Assembly: GCA_022410635.1 (NCBI GenBank) | Contig: JAJVDF010000228.1 | Coordinates: 1,149,294-1,213,293 of the forward strand | Length of the DNA: 64,000 nucleotides | Source of the DNA: Tretioscincus oriximinensis | Taxonomy: Eukaryota; Chordata; Lepidosauria; Squamata; Gymnophthalmidae | Reading direction: 5' to 3' | Part shown: positions 24,477-40,619 of the stretch, in pieces | Position numbering within the stretch: the stretch's first letter is position 1 | Layout: each line of letters opens with the position of its first letter | Program-made: the position numbers and the translations under genes | The notes under the pieces: generated by a model | Seen by the model: the letters and a program-made list of their open reading frames with translations, nothing else | Databases searched by the model: none | Told to the model about the DNA's origin: nothing

Positions 24477-24789
24477 GGATGGAAGATGCATTTGTATTTC
24501 ACCATATACACAAAGGTCTCAATGTGGTTATAAATAAAAGCAGAATTAACATATAAAAAACCAACTGCACCAGAAAGTAGGGAAGAGAGAATTGTTCAAC
24601 CTGCTCATGTNGTCCAATGAAGACCTGTCCAGAAGGCCCAATGTGTGTAAGAGAAGCTTCCATGGCACTTGTTGGTCTTGAACACTGATCAGTGCTTTTA
24701 AAGCCCATTTACTTCCTTCTGAGTGCTATTCCGTCAGGGAGAGAGGATGGCTGGATTACATTTTAATTATCTATTAAGAATATTTTTTT

Positions 24790-24865
24790 ATCTTACATTT
24801 TGTTGTTGTGACCCGCCCTGAGACCTTCTGATGAAGGACAAGATAGAAATTCTTAAATGGTTTAG
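24790..24865 (+). mobile_element. L2-like 3' tail
   Basis: 'acccgccctgagaccttctg' followed by 'gacaagatagaaat' resembles the L2 3' terminus of 17640-17690. A similar tail is also used by SINEs, so the source is uncertain. Confidence 0.5.
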
Positions 24866-26813
24866 TAGCAAAATAACTACAAAATAAAAACATGTATGGG
24901 GGNAAAAAATCACATGTTTTAACAAATCAGGAATAACGCAATCGCTAGTCCCTACATACATACCCTCATCCATTAAAACCATGTGGAACCGACAAGTTGA
25001 CTAATCAGGAAATAAATACAGAGCATGCTCAATATGCGATTCTGCATTGTCTTGTGTTAGCATCATCTCACAGTATNCTGAAATAAATAACAATGTGACT
25101 TTATAAGACAGGTGTTATTTTTCCTAATTTTATATGCTATACTGGCAAATTAATGAAACAAACTTGAAAACCTTCNTACAGTGATAATCTAATATTTACA
25201 TCATATTTGGTTTTCATCCTATTCTTGCTCCAGCAATGGCACCGTTCATATCTGGTCACATAGAATACAATCCCCCCAAGAAAAACAAACAAACCTAATA
25301 TTTCTCTTTTTATTTTGTTTGGATTTTTAATGTGAAAAGGTTGTTTGCTTCTTCATCTTCCTTGACACTAATATGGCCTTTATTGCAGGAACCAGGGATC
25401 CTCTTTTTCCTCTGGGCAATTGTCAAAAGTTCTTTTCATTAAAATGTCCCTATAAAATGTCCAGGTGAGCACAAATGTGCAGTTCTCTCCACAATATTTC
25501 CCCCCATGGCACCCGAAGGAAGAGAAAAGAATGTAAAATTTGAAACACCTTGGTTCCTTGCTTCCAGGTCCAGGCCAGCCATCATCACATTTAAATTAGT
25601 TTTTAAGGATTTGGCAGGTTTTTACTTGTGGAAAACGGACATGCATCTAATGTGCTCATCTAGTTAGTTGCAAACTGTTGATTAACACTTAGGAAGGAAT
25701 TGTTAATTTCTCATTCCCCCCAAATCCAATCTGTTTCTCAGATGAAACAGGATAGGGATGAGGTATCATGAGGTCTGCATGAGGTGCTTTTTTTCTGCAT
25801 TTTACTGTTATTTCAGATTAAAGCCCTTGCTGCACATACCTGTGATACTCTATGTTGCTGCCTGAAAGATCCACAAGAGAACTGCAGTTCTGTCTCATAA
25901 ATGTTTGAGAACTTCTCCTCACTCTCATGTGGCTCCCAGGCTACTCTGCAAGCAATTTCACCTGATTGGTTGATTTTCCCTGTCCTTGTACAAAATCTCT
26001 CTTGACTTCTCACCATGTTGTTTTAAAGGAGGGCACAACAATAATGTCGGAAAAAATGAGCTGTTAGAAAACACAGAGCAATGAGGCCTTATAGCAAGTG
26101 GGTTGCTGACAATATGTGACCAATATGTGGCGGATTGTCCTGGATGTCATTACCATAGAAGTAGAGATCTGTCATGCAGATGCAGCCTTAGTGTTGGGAT
26201 AAATATATACTGTATCATTATTATCCAGTCCTAGCTACAACCATGCCACAGAAACCCTTCTGTGTACATACTAGTAATTCAAGTTAAGGAGCTCAGTAAT
26301 CCACATCATCTTTATGGATGACTAATGATAATCCAGATCAGATCTCTCCTAAACCCTTTTTAATTTATAATAATCTGTACCAATGCTATCTGTTTCAATT
26401 TAAGCACCAATACATCTCTATGTAGGCTGAAACTGAGTGAGCATGAATATGGGTGAAGGGACATGCATTTAATCTGCATTGTAGCATCATTGTCATGATT
26501 CGAATGCTTCCCAAACTTCTTAATGCAAGTGTATANTTTTGCAGCTAATCCAGATCAAACAAATCCAGATTTACTAAAAACCAAAGTTTTCCCTGAAAAA
26601 AAGCCAAGTTTCCTTGTATCAGTACCTATATTTTAACTGGCTGTAAGCTTTATAGCTGTTAATCAGAAAGATACAGCAGAAGTCAAGTTCAAAGGACACA
26701 TTAGTAAGATGGACAGGGATGGGCAATGATCAGGAAGTGATTAATCAGAATCAGGGGGATGCGGTATGCTAATTTGAACAAACCTAGATCTATTCCATAG
26801 CAGATCAGATATA
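24866..26813. other. Intronic sequence, nothing recognised
   Basis: Unique AT-rich sequence with several n positions. No exon, RNA gene or repeat terminus recognised. Confidence 0.4.
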
Positions 26814-26963
26814 CCAGCAAGGGGACTTGTAGTACTTGGAGACTAACGAGAAAAGTAGATGGCATGAGCTATTGTAGACACATCTGTTTGTTCGGATCCT
26901 AGAAGACCAATATCAGGAATCTTTCTCTTGTTAGACTCTAAGTGCTACACGCCCCCTTGCTGG
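26814..26963. mobile_element. Penelope-like terminal fragments in inverted arrangement
   Basis: The 150-bp unit has ends of about 40 bases in inverted orientation: 'ccagcaaggggacttgtag' with 'ggagactaacgag' on the left, and the inverse of 'tccagcaagggggcgtgtag' with 'agagtctaacaag' on the right. The 'agcacttagagactaacaag' phrase is characteristic of Penelope-like elements in reptiles as I know them. On the minus strand it keeps a decayed hammerhead-like core ('cagatgtgtctac' then 'agctcatgc'). Confidence 0.55.
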
Positions 26964-29807
26964 ACTTTCTACTAAGACTAACCTGGCTATTTCTTTAAGA
27001 TCAGGTATAGTATGGGAAAAGACAAGAGCAACAAGTCATTCTTGAGTAGACTCCTTTGTTTAGCTTGCCAAAACAGTTGCTTAGTAGAAGACATCAGATT
27101 AATAATACATAATTTTATGCCACTAGATAACTTCTTTTCAGGATGCAGAAAAATAAGCAATTTTAAGAATAAAATTACCGGTAATTGAAGGCATTTCAGT
27201 AGACTTAAGAGAGTCTAAATGGGTCAATTTTTATGGATAAAGTTTTCCTGACAACTTATATCAAATATTTTGACATTTTTGATACTACTTGTAAGTAGAT
27301 AAAGAACATTTCTATGAGAATCAAAACTGTATAGTTTATTTAAGAAAACAGTGACTGTTATTTTTACAGTTGACCTTACAATACTGCTGAAGTTGCTTTC
27401 AAAGTTGATTATTTTATCTTAAGAGAATATAGTTCTCTCAGGTCAAAAAAGCACTCCATGACCTTTCTCTAGCTGGGAAGAGATCCTTGCTGGAATATAG
27501 CTGTATTTAATCAAGTAGTTGTCCAAATGCAGAAAGAATAAACAAGCTTTCAAGACAGGTAAGAAGGCAGATTTTGGAAAGAATGACATAATGGTAGTTT
27601 AGCAAGGTTTTTCATAATCTCCTTTATAGATTGTACCTACATGTACTACAAAAGGACTATTGTGTCAATTCTTATCTTTTTCCAGTATGGTAGAAGGAAC
27701 AAAGCTGCGGAAGGCAACCTTTGCCACAGTTGCTTTGTAACTTTGATAAAGAGTTGTGATGATTTGAATGTGACTAATTTNTAGTCACACTTCCAATACA
27801 CTGGATGCCTTTTCTGCCTCAAGTTGGTGGTTTGCAAGTCAGACTCTCTCCTTCTGTTCTTTACACTGGGTCAGAGGGAGAGATGAATTTTGTGAACTAT
27901 CCTGTTATTTATTCTGTCCTGTGGGAAATATTCAGAGCTTTAGACTAGCTTAAGGCTTCCCAAGGGTGGTTTCATCTGGATGGCCCACTCCTTGGGAGAA
28001 AGTGCATATATTGCCCGTAAAGGCCCTTCAAGACAAGACTCTTTGTTACCACAGTTATATTTACATAAGAAGATTCTACTTCATGTACTCACATTTCAGT
28101 AATCCATTCACTAAAAAGCCCTGTTGCCTCGGGTTTTGTTTGGGCTCCCTTTCCCCNCCACAAAAAAAAACCCAGTGGGTATGGTGTTTGCGTGTATGAA
28201 GAAGCAGGAAAANATGATAATTCAGCTAGGAACTGAGGCAAGACATGCATACTTGGCTGTGTCCAGGAAAATCAACAACCAATTTCCTAAAATAAATAAG
28301 AGTACTTATACAGTCCATCATTTCAGGATGGTCACCAAACTGTAGTACTAAGCTTAACCACAATAGCAACCATGATACGGGAGCAAACATCAACACCAGT
28401 AAATCCTCCTCTTGTCTGCACTGTTACCTTGCTGTCTGGGCAAAATGTGGCAATTCCAAAGGTGCTTTTCTTCAGAATTTCATTTTCTAAAAAACAAACA
28501 CAGCAATGTCTCAAGAGTATCCTTACTTTAATTAGAATACAAAAATGTTCCAAACTAGATATCTTGTACCACTTCACTCTTCCTCTCCTTTTCTCTGTTG
28601 TGTATACAGTAAATGTATATGTGTGATTGTCTGCAAGTGCACGTTTCATTTGTTTTTCTATGCATCTCCAAACAGCTGTTGAACTTCATCTGAGAGGAGG
28701 TGGAGGATTGTAAGGCTCAGTTTTTTTAAAAAAAAATCCCTAGTGATTTCTTTGACACCATAATTAAGAATAATTAAAACCTTTAAGCTTCAAAGGCTGC
28801 CTACATACCCTGAAATAAAACCTCCCATATTTAATTCTGTGTGTACAGTATGATGAGTCTCAGAGGGCGGTTGAGGGGGTTATCATTCCTTCCCCCAAGG
28901 AAAAAGATGGTGTAGATGGACCAATTGCGATAGATAGGTATTATTACAGGCACAGTTCACCTTCACATTTGCTGAACGTTTTCGTCAGATTTACTGAAGT
29001 CGATGTGTGAAGAAAAGCAGCCAGACCTGAAAAGGAGGTGATTAAGACAGAGCAAATTCTGTTCAAAATGGCAGACAATTTTTCTTAACTGTCAGTGTGA
29101 GAGAGTATATTTTCAAGAGGTCTGGGATGTTCTTTTCATACTGGAATAAGCTTTTTGGTTTGATATTCTGACAAGCATCTGTCGAGTCACTTCAGGGCTT
29201 GTTCCTAGTATCCAGCCAATTTCAAATCACATCTTCCTTTGTAAAGTGATACTTCATATTTTAAACNTCAATTTGGAGATATTTACTTTAATCATTCTTG
29301 ATATAAATGTTAAAAGGCTGTTACCATAAAGGAAAAATTAAGACTGAACGATTCTTCAGAAGAAAGGATGTTAAATAAAGAGAATATAGTTAAGAAAGAA
29401 ATACAGGGAGAAAATGTCTTCTAGATTTTTTAATTGAACTTTAATTTTTAAAAATAATAACTAATATATAGTGATTTTCTTAAAAAAAAACCCCATTGTT
29501 TACTTAATGGAACAATCTAGTAAAAACCAGTGTTTCCTCTAGTGAACTGAGGAATATTTGCAGGTTTTGTGTGTGAAATATGTAAGGAATGAATTGCTAA
29601 ATATATAATTACTTACTAGACAGCTTTATGGTTAAAAATGTATTTCTGAAAGAAAAAGACTCCATCTAGACATCATTTACTTACTCCTTTATACTTGGAA
29701 ATTATGGAATAAAGCATTGCCTATAATGCTGTATACTAGAATATCCAGGTTTTGTTTCAGAATATCCAAATATTTTTTTTTAAGTGCAGCTGAAGACAAG
29801 CATCCCT
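26964..29807. other. Intronic sequence, nothing recognised
   Basis: Unique AT-rich sequence. I looked for an upstream NALCN exon (the extracellular cysteine-rich part before the pore) and did not find it here. Confidence 0.4.
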
Positions 29808-29815
29808 GTTACATC

Positions 29816-30049
29816 CAGGGCTTTTTTTGTGCTGGAACGCGCCAGAATGCAGTACCGGCACCTNNNNNNNNNNNNNNNNNNNNNNNNNNNNNNNNNNNNN
29901 NNNNNNNNNNNNNNNNNNNNNNNNNNNNNNNNNNNNNNNNNNNNNNNNNNNNNNNNNNNNNNNNNNNNNNNNNNNNNNNNNNNNNNNNNNNNNNNNNNNN
30001 NNCGCCGGCGTTAGTACCGGCACCTTTTTTTTTTAGAAAAAAAGCACTG
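29816..30049. mobile_element. hAT-like MITE interrupted by an assembly gap
   Basis: It starts CAGGGCTTTTTTTGTGC and ends with the inverse of CAGTGCTTTTTTTCT. The flanks carry a perfect 8-bp duplication, GTTACATC (29808-29815 and 30050-30057). The interior 29864-30002 is a run of 139 n. The visible arms contain 'agtaccggcacct' on the left and again on the right, so the gap sits inside a repetitive, GC-rich element. Confidence 0.82.
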
Positions 30050-30057
30050 GTTACATC

Positions 30058-30850
30058 TGAATGAACCTTCCATGCATCTGTCTTTATTCTGTCTTATTTA
30101 GTTGTGCCTGAGGGACTGGCAAGGGTATTTGCTTCCCTTTTCAGCTAATTTGTTGTATAATTTCTCCATCAAAATTGTGCTCTCATCTAACTGTTCTTTA
30201 AGTCAACCGCCATTTGCTTTCAATTGAGTAATGATGACAAACCCTATTTTGTTGAAAATATTTCCTTATAAGCTGCCAAATATGTAGAGAAGCATTTCTT
30301 CATACATTTATTTAGCATTGTCTCTGGGGATGCATCCAGAAGGCTATAGAACTTGAGAATTATCCTGCAGTAATACTGAGATTTTTAGGAATATTTGTGG
30401 CAATTCTAGCTTAACACTGGGATAAAGTGTTGTTATCCTACAGTAACATGATTGGAGAATAACTCACATCTGGGATCTCCCACTGCTCATGTAAAGGGCA
30501 AAATTAGACTTAAAATTACACCCATGCNTGATTCTGCACTACCTGGTTTTTACTATCCAGATGTGCAAGTCACATAACTCAAACCATTGCAGAACAAGCA
30601 TTTATACTAAACCTGTAGAATTAGTCTGTTGTATTAAGGAAACACAGCAGGNTCTACTCCTTTCTCCTTTTACTCCTATCCATTCCCACACCCAATCCTT
30701 TTGTCTCTTTCCCCCGCCCATCCCCCTTTCACTTGCTGCTTCTTTATTTTGTTCCTTCTTCCTTTCCTTCTTTATTTTTTCTTCTTTATCTACCTTTCTT
30801 TGCTTCCATCTTTCATCTATTCCTGCCTTTGTTCTTCCTTTTCTTCCCTC
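30058..30850. other. Intronic sequence with a long pyrimidine-rich stretch
   Basis: 30700-30850 is strongly C+T rich on the + strand (CTT and CCT runs), which accounts for the overlapping Phe/Leu-rich ORFs there. It is not coding. Confidence 0.5.
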
Positions 30851-30854
30851 CCAG

Positions 30855-30960
30855 TACTAATCCCACTACTGATCCCTGGGNTATTCACCTTTTCACAGCT
30901 TTCTACCCATTTATTACTTCCCTGTGTTTTCTGTCTTTTAGCCAGTTTCCAATCCAGGTT
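30855..30960 (-). mobile_element. CR1-type LINE fragment (RT region)
   Basis: 'ccctgtgttttctgtctttt' then 'agccagtttccaatccagg' is almost identical to 61329-61369 inside a larger minus-strand CR1 copy. On the minus strand it encodes the 'SWIGNWLKDRKQ' region of the reverse transcriptase. Confidence 0.7.
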
Positions 30961-33771
<2,811 letters not shown>

Positions 33772-34712
33772 TAGGTTAGTTTAGAACTTGGTGCATTGTA
33801 AATGCACATTCNCCCACACCATATTTTATGCTTTCAAAATTCCTTTGAAATTATTAACATAGAAGACCCTGGGCTTTATTAAACTGAGAATAAGATATAT
33901 TTCATTTCTCATTTTTAAAGTATTTTTATTAATTTGTAACAATGCAAAACAGAACATTACAGCTATACACTCATAATATTTATAATAAAAAATAATACCA
34001 ACATCAACATAAATCAACTATCAAATGCCTATATAATCTAATGTGTGTAGGCTTTCCTTGTAATTTACTAAAGGTGCCCATATATTTAGGCTAGCCAATT
34101 TAGATACCAAATGATTTTTTCTTTCTTTATAAATGCACTGGCTGAGAGGTATTATGTATGAAAGAAGGGAGCTTGAACCCTTGTAAGTGTACAGAACTGT
34201 AGGTGAACAATGAATAAAAGTTCTATTGTATTAAAACAAGGGGGAAAGCAAGAGGTACACAATGGAGAACAGGCCTTACCAATAGGTGGAAATAGAGTGC
34301 TGTGAGGTGGAATGGAACAGGGAAAGATCTATAGAAAAAGTATGTAGGTGAGCAAAAAGTCTCTGGTTGCCTTTTATGTCCAAAGTACAGTTGAGTCGTG
34401 AGTAGCTAGAAATGGGATTAAAACAGGGGGTTGATGTAATGCAGCATTATACAGCTATAACTTTCTTTAAAAAGTGTATTCACAATAAAAGCAAATTAGT
34501 GAATGTCTTTCCATATTATAATTCCTTTTACTGTCTTTTCATACTAGATGATTTTTAATTGATAGTTTTAAATTTCCCCTTGAATACAAACTAAAAATCA
34601 ATTGAAAATCAATTTCTATTCCTACAAGAAACTGTCTTTATTTTCCATCCTCTGGGAAGTTTTCCCTGATTCCTGGATTCTCATTCATTTTAATTCCTCT
34701 TATTGGATATTT

Positions 34713-35003
34713 TCCCAGTCGCTAAGGAATCTGTCTGATCTGGGAGATCAGGTTTTGAAACCCTGTATTGGACATGGGGAGGGGTGAGCACCTTCCACTA
34801 GCTTGTAGCTCTAGCCAACCCAGCTATTCGAAAGCATGAATTGCAAGAAATTGCAACTGACTGCAAGTAGATACATGGGAACCACCACAGCCTGGTGGGG
34901 AAAATAGAATGTAAGCCTTCGAGCACCCTTGTAAGCTGCTTTGAGTCCGTTTGAAAGGTGAGAAAAGCTGGGTATAAGAACCCAGTTCTTCTTCTTCTTC
35001 TCC
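34713..35003 (+). repeat. tRNA-derived SINE (family A)
   Basis: 'cccagtcgctaaggaat' (A-box-like), 'aggttttgaaaccctgt' (B-box-like), 'ggggaggggtgagcaccttc', then 'gctttgagtccgtttgaaag' and a CTT tail. It is inserted in sense orientation in the 3.2-kb NALCN intron. Confidence 0.82.
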
Positions 35004-35067
35004 ACGTTTGGCAAGACTGCACTGTATTGTATAGTCATCTATCTACAGTCTATTTCAGGAACTAGAN

Positions 35068-35471
35068 CAGGAATGGGGAACCTAAGGCCTGGGGGCTGGA
35101 TGTAGCTCATGGAACCATTTGGTCTGGCTCGCAGCCTCCTCCCTGAGGAACCCTGAGATGCATTAGGCTTCCCTGGCTAAATAAGGTTCTTTGCTTTGTT
35201 AAAACCTGTAGTGAAATACAAAAAAGAGGAAGTAAGTAAACCCAGAAGAGAAGGAGGTGGCGACAGGATCATTTAAAAGCCTGCACTTTTGTGGGTCTGG
35301 GTGAGGCAGTGGCATGGAAGGGGAAGGTGTGTGGCCTGGGTGGAAATGTACCTCAGTCAGGAAGGGGTGTGGTCTGGGTGGTGTATGTGTGTCACCTCAG
35401 AATGGGAGGGGGTATGGCTCTCGAGTGATTATCCCAATAGCCCCTGGCAGAAAAAATGTTCCCCACCCTTG
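35068..35471. mobile_element. hAT-like MITE, complete
   Basis: It starts CAGGAATGGGGAACC and ends with the inverse of CAAGGGTGGGGAAC. The flanks AACTAGAn (35060-35067) and AACTAGAG (35472-35479) form the expected 8-bp duplication, with one unread base. The interior has repeated 'gtgtggcctgggtgg'-like phrases but no recognisable coding sequence. Confidence 0.8.
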
Positions 35472-36124
35472 AACTAGAGTGTAACCTTCTCTGTAATGCC
35501 TTAACAATAATCCATTTTTATGTTTCCAAATGTGCTCTGGCGTTTTTTTNAAAAGCTGGATGTTGGATTTAAATGTTATCTCAGAACTTTATAGAGCTTA
35601 TTTTAAGCTTTTATGTAACGCTCCTTAAATTAGGCATATCATTCTAGTGTTACCTGCTGCTAGTTAGGAAACTAAGGAGCTCTTTATGCAGGCAGTCATT
35701 TCAAGATCACCCTAAAGTCAATTCCCAGACTGGCACATACAGAATGCAACATATAAAAACACCAAGTTCAGCAGTCAACCAGCTTCCCTATTAAGTGTTT
35801 CACCTTGTGTCTAGTGAAAAGTCAGAGTCATCCAATGCTAACTCCATCCCTCTTTCTGGTAGCCTCTAATAGTCATATTTTCATTACAAATTTTACCTAN
35901 TTTTATATTTGTATGTTTTTTTATTATGACATGGCCTGGTTTTATATGGGATAAAAATCTGAATGAATGAGAACAGGCTTTGTATCCTTTAGTTTTTTTA
36001 ATTGAAGTTATAGGACTATGACCGTAAAATTGTACTTATTATTTACTTCTTGTTTGGGTATTTTTTTCTTCTTCACACATCTTTCAGTATAGCAAAATTG
36101 CAAATAGTTTCTGTATCAGTCTTA

Positions 36125-36720
36125 TGTCAGTTTGTGGAATTTACTTTCCGGAGAGGTGGTACCAGCAGCTAGCTGGATAGCTTTAAGAAGAGATTGGACA
36201 AATTCATGGGCGCCAAGTGCATCCATGGTTATTAAAATGGATGTATTGCCTCCAGGATGGAGCAGTGATGGAAAATCACCAGAGAATCTCATGCACATTT
36301 CAGGCTTCCCTATGAAGGAGAAATTCAATTTTATGAGTTCCCCTTCCCCCCATCCCGACCCTTTTTGGCCACATAACGTCTGATTCCCCACCCACCACTG
36401 TTGTCATTTCCTGTTCTGGTTCTGGGATGGCATCTTAGTGATGGACAGAGCTGGAAGTCCTGTGACCAAAAAAGGAAAGGGCAGGGGCATGGCAGGCGAG
36501 GAAGATTTCCCCCTGTAAGAGTTTTGTTGAAGTTTAGTTTGAATTCTCAGAAATGGAGGGATGGACAGATGTCATTTGTGGTGGGAGGGGGGCAAGTGTG
36601 TAGATGTGGATTTTGTGTTTTCTTTCTCCTTGGGATTCCTGAAGTACAATTGGTGGGTCATTGTATGAAACAAAATGGTGGCCTGATTCAGCACAACTCC
36701 TCTTATGTTCTTCTTAAATG
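36125..36720 (+). mobile_element. CR1-type LINE 3' end, interrupted
   Basis: 36129-36270 matches the CR1 C-terminus and 3' UTR ('gtggaatttactttccgga', 'gcctccaggatggagcagtg'). The expected terminus ('gtggcctgattcagcacaac' then 'cttatgttctt') appears only at 36680. The intervening 36290-36640 does not match the other copies and so may be a later insertion. No inserted element's ends were identified. Confidence 0.65.
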
Positions 36721-36881
36721 CTGCTACATATTTCCATGTGAAACAAATGATTACTAGAGTGCATCCTTTGCTAATAAGAAAAGAGGGCTTTTATTCCTCA
36801 GTATTCAAGACTAGACACAAGAGAGTAAAAGAGAAAACAAAATATCAGTTCTGTATCTCTCAGAAGCTAAACTACTTCTGA

Positions 36882-37899
<1,018 letters not shown>

Positions 37900-38198
37900 A
37901 GAAGAGGGCCTCCTGGTAGTACCACCCCTCTCAACCGCAAAAGGAGTCAGAACCATGGTCAGGATCTTCTTGGTAGTTCCCTCCAGACTATGGAATGGTC
38001 TCTCCCTCAAGGTGTGTCAGTGCCCATCACTGTATTCTTTCAGAAAATCTTTACTATTCACCTCTTTAACCTGGTCTTTGATTGCAATAAATGACTTTTT
38101 CTTCCGCACCTTCAGTTATTGTTTTAAAATGGCAATTTAATATTTCTTCTTTTATTGTTGGCCGCCATAAGACTTTTAGGTATAGAACAGGATAAAAC
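37900..38198 (+). mobile_element. L2 LINE 3' end
   Basis: 'gagggcctcctggtagtacc' and 'acctctttaacctggtcttt' are the end of L2 ORF2 as in 17440-17560. The 3' tail 'aagacttttaggtatagaac' follows, and the copy runs directly into a tetranucleotide microsatellite. Confidence 0.7.
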
Positions 38199-38252
38199 GG
38201 TGGATGGACAGGTGGACAGACTGATAGATGGATGGATGGATAGATAGATAGG
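38199..38252. repeat. (GATG/GATA)n microsatellite
   Basis: Imperfect GGAT/GATA tetranucleotide run that extends the A-rich tail of the L2 copy, a common origin for such repeats. Confidence 0.85.
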
Positions 38253-39820
38253 ATATTTTAACAGTAGTTTCAGTGCTGCCACAGAGGAGAAGAGAAACTG
38301 CCTAGAGAAGAGAAGATTCTTACAAGGATACTAACATTACTAGCAAACAAGTTGCAGTTTGATGTTCCAATCAAGAAGGATTGGGATACAATGGAAGGTT
38401 GACCTCTGTTCTGAACTCAAAATTTCAAATGGTTTTGAAGATTTCTTATTGTCTTAATGCAAGTATGTGACTATGCCCTAGAAGTCTTCTCCAGATCTGT
38501 ACACTAATCACTTCTGCAAAAGTGTAATGTATGGATTTATCAAGTTTCTCTGAATTACAGAACATGTTACAAATGCTTTTTAGATTGAATCAGGAAACAA
38601 AACACTCTAGATCAAAGAGGAATTTACAATGCTGGTTCTGCTTCAGAGAAATCAAAAGAATCTGTGTCATCTATTGATACTTCTCCATCTACCTGTCAGT
38701 GATGGAAACAAGCGGATCTGGAACAACCATGCCTATAATTCCAGAAACTCATGCGAGCTTTGGGCCAGGTCTCCAAGAGCTACTGGGAAACACCTTTTGA
38801 TCGCACACTTTGACATTTCCTCAGAATACATGAACACAAACCTAAGCACTGCATGCCATTTTGTTTGGCATGTCAGGTTTAAACATTATATCCAATTGTC
38901 ACAATCAGGGCTTTCCTGATTGAGATTATGCTCTGTCCAAAGTACACAGAGCATACCCGTGGGGTTGAGGCCTCATAATCAACATAAATGGGCATAGCAA
39001 GGATAACCAGAAAATATATCCAGAAGATCCTAATCCAATAATGCCTCTGACAGCAGCTGTACATAGATAGAGGAATGGGGACAAACCAACAGTAATGTAG
39101 AATGGACAAGATCTACTTCAGAATCCTGAGAAGAGNTTTTTAATATATTATAGTACACCGAGACTGTTTTTTACTTCAGCAGAAATGGCTGGAATAAGCA
39201 ACATGCCAAATTCAGGTGACAAATGTCATTATATGTTAATGTTTCTGTAGAGTTAAGCATTATTTTGTCTCACAAACCATTTATTCCATTTGTCCTGTTT
39301 TCTGATACCACTTGTTTTGCTTCCTGCCCAAGTAGGCACCATGTTCTACAGACACAGATGCTTTTTAAAGAGCTGTTCTACAGCATGTATAGCTAAATAA
39401 TAGTGGGGGGTTGTTACATGTTTGATTTTAAAAAGCACCATTATTTTTGCTTGGCTTCTTTGTTTCAGACACCTTAGATTAGTCTCATTAACCTGAAGAC
39501 CTAAGCTATACATGACAAGAATTCTTCTGTGTTGTCACAGCCTTGGATGGTTGCACACATACAAGAATAGTAACACTGTTCAGGTCATAAACTCTGTACC
39601 AGTAAAAGGTTTATCACANAATTACTAGGAAGTAATGTAAAAACACAAAAAAAAAATCCTAAAAAAAGAATTATCCAGAATGCAAGTTTTAAAAATCAGC
39701 TTCTTGGTAGTTCCATTATTATAAATTTTGTATTGCACTGATAGAGCCCACAATCTTTAAGGTGAAACTATTTTGTCATACAGTTCAAAGAAGTCCCCAT
39801 GTTAGTGTAGATTCATAATT
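38253..39820. other. Intronic sequence with two small hairpins
   Basis: Mostly unique. Two short inverted repeats lie side by side: 'caatcagg' with 'cctgattg' (about 38902-38922), and 'atgctctgt' with 'acagagcat' (about 38928-38955). No function assigned. Confidence 0.4.
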
Positions 39821-39890
39821 CCATAGCACCCTCAAGACTAACAAGGAAATAGTGAGCATCTGAAGAAATAACGTCTTTGAAAATGCACTG
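39821..39890 (+). ncRNA. Penelope-like fragment with hammerhead-like core
   Basis: 'agcaccctcaagactaacaa' is the Penelope-like phrase. It is followed by GCAT (39856-39859), CTGAAGA (39860-39866), a 12-base spacer, GAAA (39879-39882) and ATGC. CTGANGA and GAAA are the two conserved hammerhead strands, and GCAT/ATGC could form helix I. Helix II in the spacer is very weak, and the U-H cleavage dinucleotide expected before ATGC is missing here, so this copy is unlikely to cleave. Confidence 0.4.
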
Positions 39891-40117
39891 TTCCCAACTT
39901 TTTCTTCTTTGTCTCCAAGGTATTCTGGTTAATGAGAATAACCTATTTGCGATACTACTTTTTAAAAAATGTAGGGCCTGTTCCCAATACAGCACCGCAT
40001 GTGTCTCTTCCAGGACATTTCAACCTCATCGAGGGCAGCCTATCTTCCAGCTTCATGAATCCAAGATGTTGTAAAACACAGCACCTTCATCTTAGTGGAT
40101 TCAATTTATTGCCTGCA

Positions 40118-40600
40118 TCTAACTACCTCTAAGCATGGAAGATAGGGTTGACCCCTAAAGATCCCCATAAGTAAGTCCTAGGATGTTGAGCAAGATCTTT
40201 CACAACCACTCTCTGGCATCAGTCTTTGATATAGAAGCAGAGCAAGTACAGCACCATACTTCCAATTTCTAAGCTTCATAGCCCTTCCAGAATAACATGN
40301 TCCTCCATTCCTTTCCCAAAGAAGATCATCAACCAGACTAATCAAGGTGATTTCCATGCCACGGATGGGCCTGAAGCCAGATTGAAATGAGTCCAGATAA
40401 TCAGCTTCTTTCAAGCATGCCCATATTTGTAGTCATAGGACTATTCAATATCTTGCCCAAAAGGGTATATTAGCCACCNGACAATAATTAACTCTTGGAA
40501 TCCAGGGATCGTTTGGGGAGTAGGTGCATCACTGCTTCTATTAATCTTAGTAGCAGGGCCTGTACTTCCTTCTCTAGGAGTTAAACTTCTAGAGACCACG
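40118..40600 (-). mobile_element. L2-type LINE, RT-domain fragment
   Basis: On the minus strand the peptide from 40414 reads 'EADYLDSFQSGFRPIRGMEI' then 'TLISLVDDLLWE'. This is the start of an L2 reverse transcriptase ('DPFQSGFRPGHGTETALVAL' in intact elements). Downstream frames decay quickly. Confidence 0.75.
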
Positions 40601-40619
40601 CAGAAGGAGCCCTAAATAA

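Noticed and set aside
38879..39109. Possible exon of a membrane protein on the minus strand
   Set aside because: No acceptor/donor borders and no similarity to NALCN or any channel segment.
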